Shown: piece by piece, positions 23,872 to 32,763 of the stretch | Position numbering within the stretch: position 1 is the first letter of the stretch | Layout: every line of letters starts with the position of its first letter | Notes under the pieces: model-generated | What the model was told of the DNA's origin: nothing | Database searches by the model: none | What the model saw: only the letters and a program-made list of their open reading frames with translations | Assembly: GCA_015061495.1 (NCBI GenBank) | Contig: SUWL01000019.1 | Span: 1-41,293 of the forward strand | Length of the DNA stretch: 41,293 bases | DNA from: Lentisphaerota bacterium | GTDB lineage: Bacteria > Verrucomicrobiota > Lentisphaeria > Victivallales > Victivallaceae | Direction of reading: 5' to 3' | Position numbers and translations under genes: made by a program

Positions 23872-25701
23872 GTGGATTTCTTGAAAAAACATTATGAAAA
23901 AGTCATCCTGTTGGGGCTTTTTGTATTTTTTATCGGATTGATGTATTTGGTTCAGTCAGTGATCAGCAGTACCCGGGAAGTTACCGATGCCGACTTGAAA
24001 TTGCCGGTTCGTAAACCGGATTATGAAAAGGTCGAACGGAAAAATCCGGATTTTGATACTGTCAAACTTTGGTATGACAGTCACCTCAAGTGGGAAAACA
24101 ATAATAAAGCCAATACCAATGACTTTGTGTCTGTTATAAAAATGGCACGCTGCCCGTATTGTGGTAAAGCACGGGAAAACGACAGCGAAGTTGAATATAC
24201 TTCGATTATTCCCCTGTCTCACTTTTCGGACGGGAAATGTCCTGAATGCGGCAGCGAATTGAAACCGCCCTGGAATGTCAATGTTGACGAAATGATGGAA
24301 AAATTCCGCGTGCAGGATGCGGAAAAGCTCCGCTTGGAAGAAGAACGCCGCCTTGCTGAAGAGAAAAAACGTCAGGAAGAAGAAGAGCTCAAGCGTATCG
24401 AAGATGAAAAACGTAAAGAGGAAGAAGACCGTATCCGCACCGAGGAAGAGGCAGGAAACCGCCTTGCCGAAGAAAAAAGACGTATCGACGAAGATTTGAA
24501 ACGCGAAGAGGACGAGCGTGTCCGTCTGGAAGAAGAGGAGACCCGGCGTATTGAAGAAGAGAAAAAACGTGTGGAAGAAGAAAAACGTGAACGTGACCGT
24601 GACGGTGATGGTATCCTCAATAGTGATGAAACCCGTTTCGGAATGGATCCGGAAGATCCCCACGATGCCAGATATGATAATGACGGTGACGGTTTCTCCA
24701 ATATCTTCGAACTTGAACAGGGGTATTGGCCCAATAATCCGTTGGATCACCCGCCGCTGTGGTGGCGTTTGAAGGTAAAAGAGGTCAAAAAATCCGAACT
24801 TGACGTCAAATTCATGGCATTGAATGATAACGGCAGTTCGAATAAAAAGGATTGGATGGTTCAGTTCAACCACCCGGATCCGAACCCGCGCCGTAAAGGA
24901 CGTATGACCAGTTCTTATCTCTATCTTGATACGGTATTCCCCGGTACGATCGACGGAAAACGTTACAAAGTGTTGGATATTGAACGGGTCACAGTAGAGA
25001 AAAAACGTGCAGCCAGCGCCCTTGAAGCCAGTGAAAAAGGTGAAATCGTCGAAAAGGTGGACGAATCTTTTGTGACCATGATTGAAATCGTCGAGCCCGG
25101 TAAAACTGCTGAAAAATTGAAATTCGTCATCAACCAGCAGGCGTATTCCAACGATCATCGGCCGATATTTGTGGATACCGGCAGTATCCGTTCTGCAAAG
25201 AGACGTGAATTCACCTGCCGTATCGGTGAAACTTTCAAACTCGGTTTGTTCGGCAGCAGTAATGAAAAAGGAGAAAAACTTACCCGTAAGCAGCTGCTTG
25301 GTGAAGTGCGTTCTTACCGTTTGAAATCTGTTGACGATGCAAAGCTCTCTGTCGTGATCGAAGAGGTTTTGCCGGAAGGTTCAAAAGAGAAGCCGCAGGT
25401 TTTTGAAATCAACAAAGATGGTAAGATCCCGGCTAAACAGCTGCCGATCCGGAAGGTTCAGAAACAGAATGTTGAAGACGATGTCTTGAAACAGGATGCT
25501 CCGATCGTTCAGGACGGTTCTGAAAAGCAGGATAAAAAGAAGAATCAGGAAGAGACTTCCGCCGATCCCCGTCTGCCGAGAAAACCCCTGATCGGTGCCC
25601 AATCCACTGATGGTTCACCGCGTCAATCAATGTTCGCCGATGAACCTGTGGAGGACGAGAATGATGATTACAACGGAATCCGCAGACCGTTGGGCAGATA
25701 A
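23872..25701 (+). CDS. Amuc_1099-like anchored protein with zinc ribbon, coiled coil and calcium-binding repeats
   Basis: The 609-residue protein is modular: a membrane helix at about 11-32, a zinc-ribbon pair CPYC (94-97) and CPEC (123-126), then a nearly pure Glu/Arg/Lys coiled coil at 148-242. Two thrombospondin-type calcium motifs follow, DRDGDGILNSDE (242-253) and DNDGDGFSNIFE (269-280), then a long C-terminal region with beta-rich stretches and a charged tail. It starts at GTG 23872 with CGGAGGA 9 nt upstream. The place between the Amuc_1100-like and secretin genes matches Amuc_1099. The layout suggests a rod spanning from the inner membrane towards the secretin, which is inference. Confidence 0.65.
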   Translation: MDFLKKHYEKVILLGLFVFFIGLMYLVQSVISSTREVTDADLKLPVRKPDYEKVERKNPDFDTVKLWYDSHLKWENNNKANTNDFVSVIKMARCPYCGKARENDSEVEYTSIIPLSHFSDGKCPECGSELKPPWNVNVDEMMEKFRVQDAEKLRLEEERRLAEEKKRQEEEELKRIEDEKRKEEEDRIRTEEEAGNRLAEEKRRIDEDLKREEDERVRLEEEETRRIEEEKKRVEEEKRERDRDGDGILNSDETRFGMDPEDPHDARYDNDGDGFSNIFELEQGYWPNNPLDHPPLWWRLKVKEVKKSELDVKFMALNDNGSSNKKDWMVQFNHPDPNPRRKGRMTSSYLYLDTVFPGTIDGKRYKVLDIERVTVEKKRAASALEASEKGEIVEKVDESFVTMIEIVEPGKTAEKLKFVINQQAYSNDHRPIFVDTGSIRSAKRREFTCRIGETFKLGLFGSSNEKGEKLTRKQLLGEVRSYRLKSVDDAKLSVVIEEVLPEGSKEKPQVFEINKDGKIPAKQLPIRKVQKQNVEDDVLKQDAPIVQDGSEKQDKKKNQEETSADPRLPRKPLIGAQSTDGSPRQSMFADEPVEDENDDYNGIRRPLGR

Positions 25702-25772
25702 AACCGTCAGGATCAGTGTGAATGGTAAGGAATTGTAAAATTCATAAATATATTTCGGAAGGAAAAAGACGA

Positions 25773-28442
25773 ATGAAAAAGAAGGCAGTATTTGCTTCAG
25801 CTCCGTTGGTGTTGTGTGCAGCCGCAGTAATGGTCTGTATGACATCTTCGCTTCATGCCCGCAGTGTGACGGAACAACATGAAAAAATCAGTGAGAAGGG
25901 ATACGAAGAGCAAGAGAAAGCAGTTGCGCGCAGCAGAAATTTTGCAAAAGACGGCAAGTACGATCAGGCGATCCGGACTCTTCAGGACGAAGTTGTCGCG
26001 CCTTTGGAATTGGAAGCCGGTGAGATCGACAGCTGGAAGGCCCGCAAACGGCTTGCTCAATATCGTCAGGAGCTCCGCAATCTGCAGTTGACTTATGGTA
26101 ATCTTAAACTCAAAGCCGCGGAAAATGCCATCGTGCAGGGACGTTTCAACGAAGCGATCGCGCTTGCCAACGAAGCAAGGTTGATCACTCCGCTGCTCAA
26201 TGAAAAGGCTGAAAATGTGATAAGTTCTGCCAGCGGCAAAAAGAAGGTTTCTGACCGTACCGCTAAAACTTCTGCCGAAACATCCGATCCCGAGATCATC
26301 GAGCGCGAAGCAAAAATCAAACGTCTGCTTGATGAGGCTCGGGTCTGCTTCCGCAACGGCCGTTATGATCTGGTTTGGAAAAAGGTCGAGGAAGTTTATG
26401 TCCTCAATCCTTACAATGCCGAAGCAAGTTATCTGGCATCCCAGGCGTATAAAAAGTACTACCAGACCGGATATCAGCGGCGCAGAGCAGATATTCAGGC
26501 GCAGTTCGCTTATGAAGCATGGCAGTGGGTCGAACCGGTTTTCCCGGTGAAAAGTGAAAATATGTCTTCCAGCGAAGAGGATAAACCTGCTCCCGAGGTC
26601 AACGATTATGCTATCCAGAAAAAACTTGATGAGATCGTTCTGCCGGTGGTGACCTTCAACAAACAGGATATCGAAACTGTTATTCAGTTTTTGCGTGAGC
26701 AGAGCGCGCGTTGGGACAAAGACGGGAAAAAAGGGGTGAATATCGCTTTTATTCAGGAAGCGCGCAAAAAAACTCCGGCAGTTAATGAGTCTGCCGCCGC
26801 CGCTCCGGAAAATGCCGAAAAAACTGCCAATGCCGAAAATCCGGAAAATCCTGCCGGCGATGGAAATGATGACGAATTCGATTGGAATTCAGAAGAGAGC
26901 GATGCTGCCGCTGCAGAGGGAAAAGACAAAAACGCCCAGAAGGAAAATGGTATTTTTGTAACTCTGTCATTGCAGAACGTTTCGCTGCGGCAGGTTTTGA
27001 ATTACGTCAGTTATCTTACCGATTTGCCCTATGTCGTGCGTGAGGATCGTATCCTTTTCGGTACGCCGGATAATGAGTTGACAACCAGAAAATATGAATT
27101 GTTCAACAGTGTCAAGGCGATGATCGCCGGACAGAAAAGTAATGCCGGAGCCGATGCGGCTGCCGATGCCGGAGCTGATGCGGCTGCCGATGCCGGAGAC
27201 ATGGGTGAAGGCGGCGATGCTGATGCTGGCGAAGGCGGTGATGCTGGTGCTGCTGAAGGCGCTGCTGCCGCTCCTGCTGCTCCTGCTGCTCCTGCGGCAA
27301 TCGATGAGAGTGCCATTACCAGTGATGCATTGAAGAACTTTTTTGAAATTTACGGCGTTTATTTCCCGAAAGGCAGTTCAATAAGTTATTTCCGCGGCGA
27401 AGTGCAGATGAGAAACACTGCCGAAAACCACCGTCACATGCAGGAGATCCTCAAAGGTTTGAATGTGGAAGCTCCCATGATCGAAGTTGAGGTCAAATCC
27501 ATTGAGCTTACCGAAAACGATATGGAAGAACTCGGATTCACCTGGGCTCTGGGCGTGATCAAAAATAATAAAGTTACAGTTCAAAAGGGCAGCAATACCT
27601 CGGTTGACGGCGAGGGCGCCGTCCTTAAAATGCTCGATGGTCTGCTCAGCGGTGTTGACTCCCGGATCGTGAGTAATCTCAATATTTTCCCGGATATTTT
27701 CGGATCATTCAAACCTTTCGGTATTGATGAAAGTTTCAACCTGACCCTGACGATCAATGCATTGGATCGCAGTGACCGCACCGAACAGATTTCCGCTCCG
27801 CGGGTACTGGTCGCCAATGGTGTTTCTGCCCGGGTCAAGATGACTAAAGCCTACTTCTTCCCTGAAGACTGGGAAGAGTTGGAAATTGAAACGGAAGAGG
27901 TCGGTGATAATGGTAATCTTTCTGTCAATATCACTCCGCCGAGTCCGGAATTTTCCGAAACTGAAGAGGATATCGGAACGGTCTTCACCGTTACTCCGAC
28001 GATCCGTGAAGGCAATAAAGTCATCAATTTGAAACTCAATCCCAAAATTACCGCTTACACCGGTAAAGACGAAGCCGAAGTGGTGGTTGTCGAGGAACGC
28101 CGCGACGAGATCGGTTCCGAATGGGTGCAGACGATTCACCGTTATACCGTGTGGCGTCCGGTCATCGCCACCCGTGAGGTCACCGTGGATGTTGACTTGA
28201 ACCACGGAGAAACGATGGTGATCGCCGGATTGTCCGACAGTACTTCCCAGAAACGCATGGATAGAATTCCGATTTTATCGGATATTCCATTTATCGGCAG
28301 ACTTTTCCAGACCCAGTCTGAATTGTCGACCCGGAGAAATATGTTGATCTTTGTGACAGCAAGACTTGTCAACAATGACGGCATTCCGCTGCCTCGTACT
28401 GAAAGCCTCGGTAATGGCGGTATTCCCATGTTGTCACGCTGA
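25773..28442 (+). CDS. PilQ/GspD-type outer-membrane secretin (Amuc_1098-like)
   Basis: The 889-residue product has a signal peptide (MKKKAVFASAPLVLCAAAVMV), then TPR-like helices (KDGKYDQAIRTLQDEV; NGRYDLVWKKVEEVYVLNP). N-domain-like segments follow (VTLSLQNVSLRQVLNYVSYL), then an Ala/Gly/Asp linker (about 455-510) and a C-terminal secretin domain. That domain includes APMIEVEVKSIELTENDMEE, LNHGETMVIAGL and the hallmark RIPILSDIPFIGRLFQ. Secretins form the gated outer-membrane ring for pili or type II secretion. I chose the ATG at 25773 with GGAAGGA 9 nt upstream, not 25722, because the signal peptide starts there. The second secretin begins 22 nt after the stop. Confidence 0.88.
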   Translation: MKKKAVFASAPLVLCAAAVMVCMTSSLHARSVTEQHEKISEKGYEEQEKAVARSRNFAKDGKYDQAIRTLQDEVVAPLELEAGEIDSWKARKRLAQYRQELRNLQLTYGNLKLKAAENAIVQGRFNEAIALANEARLITPLLNEKAENVISSASGKKKVSDRTAKTSAETSDPEIIEREAKIKRLLDEARVCFRNGRYDLVWKKVEEVYVLNPYNAEASYLASQAYKKYYQTGYQRRRADIQAQFAYEAWQWVEPVFPVKSENMSSSEEDKPAPEVNDYAIQKKLDEIVLPVVTFNKQDIETVIQFLREQSARWDKDGKKGVNIAFIQEARKKTPAVNESAAAAPENAEKTANAENPENPAGDGNDDEFDWNSEESDAAAAEGKDKNAQKENGIFVTLSLQNVSLRQVLNYVSYLTDLPYVVREDRILFGTPDNELTTRKYELFNSVKAMIAGQKSNAGADAAADAGADAAADAGDMGEGGDADAGEGGDAGAAEGAAAAPAAPAAPAAIDESAITSDALKNFFEIYGVYFPKGSSISYFRGEVQMRNTAENHRHMQEILKGLNVEAPMIEVEVKSIELTENDMEELGFTWALGVIKNNKVTVQKGSNTSVDGEGAVLKMLDGLLSGVDSRIVSNLNIFPDIFGSFKPFGIDESFNLTLTINALDRSDRTEQISAPRVLVANGVSARVKMTKAYFFPEDWEELEIETEEVGDNGNLSVNITPPSPEFSETEEDIGTVFTVTPTIREGNKVINLKLNPKITAYTGKDEAEVVVVEERRDEIGSEWVQTIHRYTVWRPVIATREVTVDVDLNHGETMVIAGLSDSTSQKRMDRIPILSDIPFIGRLFQTQSELSTRRNMLIFVTARLVNNDGIPLPRTESLGNGGIPMLSR
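27144..27191 (+). repeat. Two 24-bp tandem repeats in the secretin linker
   Basis: Two copies (27144-27167 and 27168-27191) differ by one base and encode AGADAAAD twice. They sit at the start of an Ala/Gly/Asp-rich linker that is probably disordered and may vary in length. Confidence 0.85.
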
Positions 28443-28464
28443 TTAAGATCGGAGGATTATAACG

Positions 28465-30765
28465 ATGATAAATAAGAAGATGATGTTGTTGCTCCCGGGT
28501 GTGGTTTGGGGCGCAGTAGTTATGGCCGATGATCCGAGCGGCAAAAACGTGTTCCCTGCAAACTCCGGAGTTGCGTGGCAGGCTGATGTTATGGAAAATA
28601 TCGGTCGTCAGAAGCTGTTGTTCGACAGTAATGAAATGGTCAAAAAAGCCAATAAACTGATGCTTGACGGCAAGTATCGTGATGCGATCGCCGAGTACCG
28701 TGCCATCGTGAAACGGTTGAAACCGTTCGGCGCAGGACGTGTATTCAGGGAAAGAATTGAATTTTGCCAAAAGCGAATCGCGGAATGTTATTACAATATG
28801 GCTGAAGATGTGATGAAACAGGCCGAAGATTTCGCTTCAACTTTGAATTTTGAAGAAGCCATCAAAATCTGTCAGGAAGCTGTCAAATTCTGTCCGGAAC
28901 GGGAAAAAGAACTCCAGGAGCGTATCAAATACTATCAGCAGCGGCGGGAAGCTGCTGTTTACCGGGAGAGTTTGGAAATCGATAAAATCGATCCCGATTT
29001 TAACACGCAGAAATATGAGATCCAACTGCTGATCGAACAGGGAATAGTCCTGGTGCGCCGTAATGAATATATGAAAGCCCGCCGGAAATTTGAAGAGGTG
29101 CTGCTGATCGATCCCTACAATGCCGTCGCTCTGCAGAACCTCCTCGGAATCAATACCAAAATCAGAGATGCGGCAGTGCACCGTTCCAATAACACCAGCC
29201 GTCACAATGTCGGCGGTGTGGAGTGGAGTGCGGCGATCCCGATCGTAGCTGATTCTTCAGCCGGCATCGGAGAAAATCAGCTGGATGCTCCCGCTCAAAA
29301 GGTCGAAGGCGGGCAGAGTGAATTGGAAAAAACTCTCCGGGAAGTTGTGATCCCCAACTATGTGTTGTTTGACGATGCCATGTCTTTCCGCGAAGCTATC
29401 GACGAGTTGCAGAAACAGATCCGGGATGTCAGACCCCAGGGAATCAACTTCGTGGTTCGCGATGCAAGTTATGCCAACGAGGGGGAAGCCCCGAAAATGC
29501 CCGGTTTCGCCCCCGGAAAAATGTCCGTTTATGAGATCCTTAACGAATTGCAGAAACGCGGAGACCTGACCTTTAAACTGGAAGATAACGTGGTCGTGAT
29601 CGCTGCAAAAGGGCAGGTGTTGGAAAAGATGACGGTCAAAGTATTCAGTTTTGGCATGTCCTCGGATGAGACCAATGAAACGCTGATGGAAAACCTCAAG
29701 TCCGCCGGTGTTACTTTTGATGCCGGTGCTTCGATTACTGCGTTCCCCGTGCGCAACGAGGTCATCTCCCGTAATACCCCCTCCAATCAGAAACTTATTG
29801 AACAGTGGCTCGCTGCCAACAGCGACAAGGGTACTCCCATGGTGCAGATCATGTTCAAGTTTCTGGAAGTCGCACAGAATGACCTTGATGAACTGGGATT
29901 CAACTGGGAGTACTCACGTTTCAACAGCAATGTCAGTTTTGAAGCCGGCGGTAATGCGCTGCTGCGCCATTATGCCAACGAAGATGCCAACGACCGTTTC
30001 GGCGGCACCGGAGTTACCTCCTCTAAAAATAGTAAAGGTATCGATGAGGATGCCACTTACAACGTTACCTGGAGAGACGGTAAAAATGCCTTGAGTTTCG
30101 GAGTTTACGCTCTGGATTGGGCTGATTCATCCGATGTTCTCTATTCGCCCCGGGTCACGACCAGAAATGATACTACGGCGGTGGTCAATATGGGTGAGAA
30201 ACACCATTACCCCGGTGACTATGAAGATGTGGATAATGAGAGTTCCGACCTCGCCAGGGTGTATGTCACTGCCCCCCAGCCGACACTGGATGATGAGAGA
30301 ACCCTCGGTATCCGTTTCTCCATCCGTCCCAAGGTTAACGGAAATCTGATCCAGGCCCAGGTCAACTTCAACATTCTGACCTTTGACTCCTGGCTGGTTG
30401 TAGACAGCCGTAACCTGAATGATGACGATGATGATGGTGAATACCAGAAAAAAGCGGTGCTTAACACCCGTGCCATCAACACCAACGTGACTTTGAGAGA
30501 CGGTGAAACCGTGTTGATCGGCAGTATTTCCCAGGATCTGACCAATGTCATGCATGACAAAATTCCGATTTTGGGAGATATCCCGTTCGTCGGAAGATTT
30601 TTCCAGTCCAAATACACGGTCAGCAAAAAGAACAATCTGTTGGTGTTCATGACCTGCAAACTGGTCGGTCCCGACGGTTCCGCATGGAACAAGGATCCGA
30701 AAACCGGCAAGCCGCTTAATGTCGGCGGCGAACGCGGATTACCGACCTTCCCGAGAAACCTGTAA
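28465..30765 (+). CDS. Second PilQ/GspD-type secretin
   Basis: The 766-residue protein has a short signal-like N-terminus (MMLLLPGVVWGAVVMADD) and TPR-like helical repeats (LMLDGKYRDAIAEYRAIVKR; RRKFEEVLLIDPYNAVALQN). A C-terminal secretin domain follows, with MVQIMFKFLEVAQNDLDELG, VTLRDGETVLIGSI and the terminal signature KIPILGDIPFVGRFFQ. It has the same overall build as the secretin just upstream but lacks the Ala-rich linker and is clearly divergent, so it is an old duplicate. It could form a mixed ring with the first or serve another substrate. GGAGG lies 9 nt before the ATG. It is the last gene before the terminator. Confidence 0.88.
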   Translation: MINKKMMLLLPGVVWGAVVMADDPSGKNVFPANSGVAWQADVMENIGRQKLLFDSNEMVKKANKLMLDGKYRDAIAEYRAIVKRLKPFGAGRVFRERIEFCQKRIAECYYNMAEDVMKQAEDFASTLNFEEAIKICQEAVKFCPEREKELQERIKYYQQRREAAVYRESLEIDKIDPDFNTQKYEIQLLIEQGIVLVRRNEYMKARRKFEEVLLIDPYNAVALQNLLGINTKIRDAAVHRSNNTSRHNVGGVEWSAAIPIVADSSAGIGENQLDAPAQKVEGGQSELEKTLREVVIPNYVLFDDAMSFREAIDELQKQIRDVRPQGINFVVRDASYANEGEAPKMPGFAPGKMSVYEILNELQKRGDLTFKLEDNVVVIAAKGQVLEKMTVKVFSFGMSSDETNETLMENLKSAGVTFDAGASITAFPVRNEVISRNTPSNQKLIEQWLAANSDKGTPMVQIMFKFLEVAQNDLDELGFNWEYSRFNSNVSFEAGGNALLRHYANEDANDRFGGTGVTSSKNSKGIDEDATYNVTWRDGKNALSFGVYALDWADSSDVLYSPRVTTRNDTTAVVNMGEKHHYPGDYEDVDNESSDLARVYVTAPQPTLDDERTLGIRFSIRPKVNGNLIQAQVNFNILTFDSWLVVDSRNLNDDDDDGEYQKKAVLNTRAINTNVTLRDGETVLIGSISQDLTNVMHDKIPILGDIPFVGRFFQSKYTVSKKNNLLVFMTCKLVGPDGSAWNKDPKTGKPLNVGGERGLPTFPRNL

Positions 30766-30771
30766 GAGTAT

Positions 30772-30799
30772 AAACCCCCGGTTCAGCCGGGGTTTTTTT
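30772..30799 (+). terminator. Rho-independent terminator of the pilus/secretin cluster
   Basis: CCCCGG (30776-30781) pairs with CCGGGG (30787-30792) around a TTCAG loop. Flanking A/T pairs extend the stem, and seven T residues (30793-30799) follow. It begins 7 nt after the second secretin stop. Confidence 0.9.
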
Positions 30800-30801
30800 G
30801 A

Positions 30802-31614
30802 ATGATGAGCATGGATAAGTGGGAATTTCAACCGATCGGTGTGGTGCATTCGGCGCACCGTTACCGCTTTGAAACTCCGCGTCAGGGTGTGTTTTCCGCC
30901 AGCGGCGGTGAGATCGAATTGTTTTCGGAATTTGCCGGGGATGCGATTGCTGATCTCGCCGGATTTGAGCGGATTTGGGTGATATTCTGTTTCCACCTGA
31001 ATCAGCACCGGAACTGGAAACCCAAAGTCCGTCCGCCGTTTCCCGCTTCCGGACACTGCCGCAGTGTATTTGCCACCCGTTCGCCCTACCGGGTCAATCC
31101 GATCGGATTAAGTTGTGTGGAACTGGCGGGGATTTCCGGAAACCGGTTGTTGCTGCGCCATATAGATATGCTCGATGGTACGCCGGTGTTGGATATCAAA
31201 CCTTATATTCCCGAAGCAGATGCGTTCCCGGATTCCGCCGTCGGCTGGCGCAGCGAAGTCCCGGAAGATCCGGATTTGAAGTGGCAGCTGGAATTTTCTC
31301 CATTGTTTACCCGGCAGGCGGAATTTATTTTGCGTGCCGGGGCCGTGGATTTGGCAAACTTCGCCGGAGTCCAGCTTGCGCATGAGCCGTTGGATGCTTC
31401 CCGAAAGCGCGTCAGGCAGATCGATGAGGAACGGTGGCAGTTGAACTGCCGGACTTGGAAGATCATTTTTGCACCTGATATGGCGGCTCGGAGCATAAAT
31501 GTTTTGGAAATCGTTTCCAATTACACTGATGATGAATTGCTTGCGGATGCTGAAGATCGCTATGGAGATAAGGAATTGCACCGGAAATTCAACCGGGAAA
31601 TCAAAAATATATGA
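30802..31614 (+). CDS. trmO: tRNA (N6-threonylcarbamoyladenosine-37-N6)-methyltransferase TrmO
   Basis: The 270-residue protein matches the TrmO (YaeB/TsaA) family. The N-terminal barrel has WEFQPIGVVHSAHRYRFETP, GFERIWVIFCFHLNQ, and SVFATRSPYRVNPIGLSCVEL, the last a family hallmark taken with neighbouring residues. It continues with LDGTPVLDIKPYIPEAD. TrmO methylates t6A37 of certain tRNAs using SAM. Three in-frame ATGs (30802, 30805, 30811) are possible; the fold starts after the third. The first ATG lies 3 nt after the T-tract of the preceding terminator, leaving no room for a normal leader. An M20 peptidase gene follows after 9 nt. Confidence 0.9.
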   Translation: MMSMDKWEFQPIGVVHSAHRYRFETPRQGVFSASGGEIELFSEFAGDAIADLAGFERIWVIFCFHLNQHRNWKPKVRPPFPASGHCRSVFATRSPYRVNPIGLSCVELAGISGNRLLLRHIDMLDGTPVLDIKPYIPEADAFPDSAVGWRSEVPEDPDLKWQLEFSPLFTRQAEFILRAGAVDLANFAGVQLAHEPLDASRKRVRQIDEERWQLNCRTWKIIFAPDMAARSINVLEIVSNYTDDELLADAEDRYGDKELHRKFNREIKNI

Positions 31615-31623
31615 GGTAAAACT

Positions 31624-32748
31624 ATGATCGTTGAACTTTTACAGGAATTGATCCGCATTCCATCGGAAAATAACGGGGTGACCGGTTATGAATATGCCGT
31701 TCAGAAATACTATTATGACTTTTTGCGGAATAACGGTATAGATGCCGAAATGATCTTCCCCGATGAGATCCCGGGATTCGCGGAAAGTCCCGGACGCTTG
31801 AAAGAGCATCTCATGTATATGCGTCCGGCTGTCATCGCATCTCTCACCGGTAACCGCCCCGGCAAAACTCTGCTGCTTCTGGCACATGCCGATACGGTTC
31901 CGGTAGGTGAGATCGCCCGGTGGGAAACTCCGCCTTTTTCCGGCATGGTCAAAGACGGCAGGATCTACGGCAGAGGCAGCGGAGATGATAAATTCGGCAT
32001 GGCTGTGATGGCGGGGCTGATCATCGAACTGAAAAAACGCAACTGCGATTTCCCCGGCAAACTGATCATCGCTTCTGTCCCAGATGAGGAGAGCGGCGGC
32101 GGCAACGGTACCGCAGCGGTATTTGCTCACGGCATTACCGCTGATGAAGCTGTCTTTCTGGATGGCGGATCCAATCAGACGGTGTGGAATGCCGGTATGG
32201 GCGGCGGATTCTGTACGATTTCCGGCGGGGATACCGAAGAGATCAAGCATGCCGTCTATCAGGTCAAAGAGGAGATCATCCGCAAAATCGAGAATCACCC
32301 CTGTTTCGGAGAGAGATTTTATCAGACTATCGGCAAACGGGATCGGTCGATGAGCGTGACCGACGGCGCGGTGACCTTTTTCTACGATACGCTGCCCGGC
32401 GACGATGAAGAGGCTCTCAAAGCGGCTCTGGAAGCGCAATTGCCGGGGTGTTCATTCAAATGGATGAGCCGTTTTCTCAAACCGGCTTATGTACCGGAAA
32501 ATGCTCCGATTATCCGGGATCTCGGAGAAGCATTCCGCAAAGTTACCGGCAGGGAAATGGCGATACTCGGCGGCATCCAGAGCGATCAGGGGTTGGTGAT
32601 GATGCTGGCAGATATCCCCTGTATAGATTTCGGCTGCAGCCGCCGTGGATTGCCCGGTGGCCCCCACCAGCCGGATGAATTTATCGAAATCAAGGTCTTG
32701 GAAGAGGTCTACGAAGCATTGCTGGAAATGATCGTCAACCGGAAATGA
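31624..32748 (+). CDS. M20-family metallopeptidase (ArgE/DapE/ACY1 type)
   Basis: The 374-residue cytoplasmic protein has the full set of M20 metal ligands in order: LLLLAHADTVPVGE (His, with Asp beside it), GRGSGDDKFGMAV (bridging Asp), VPDEESGGGNG (catalytic Glu and metal Glu), FLDGGSNQ (Asp) and GGPHQPDEF (final His). M20 enzymes cleave acyl-amino acids, dipeptides or succinyl-diaminopimelate with two zinc ions. The lid region contains no clear specificity motif, so I assign no substrate. GAGGT precedes the ATG by 6 nt, overlapping the trmO stop. The Gfo/Idh/MocA gene begins 15 nt after its stop. Confidence 0.88.
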   Translation: MIVELLQELIRIPSENNGVTGYEYAVQKYYYDFLRNNGIDAEMIFPDEIPGFAESPGRLKEHLMYMRPAVIASLTGNRPGKTLLLLAHADTVPVGEIARWETPPFSGMVKDGRIYGRGSGDDKFGMAVMAGLIIELKKRNCDFPGKLIIASVPDEESGGGNGTAAVFAHGITADEAVFLDGGSNQTVWNAGMGGGFCTISGGDTEEIKHAVYQVKEEIIRKIENHPCFGERFYQTIGKRDRSMSVTDGAVTFFYDTLPGDDEEALKAALEAQLPGCSFKWMSRFLKPAYVPENAPIIRDLGEAFRKVTGREMAILGGIQSDQGLVMMLADIPCIDFGCSRRGLPGGPHQPDEFIEIKVLEEVYEALLEMIVNRK

Positions 32749-32763
32749 AGGGTGAATAATAAG

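Noticed and set aside
23956-25158. 400-codon minus-strand open frame rich in Phe
   Set aside because: It is the antisense of the Glu/Lys coiled coil, which gives Phe/Leu-rich shadows.
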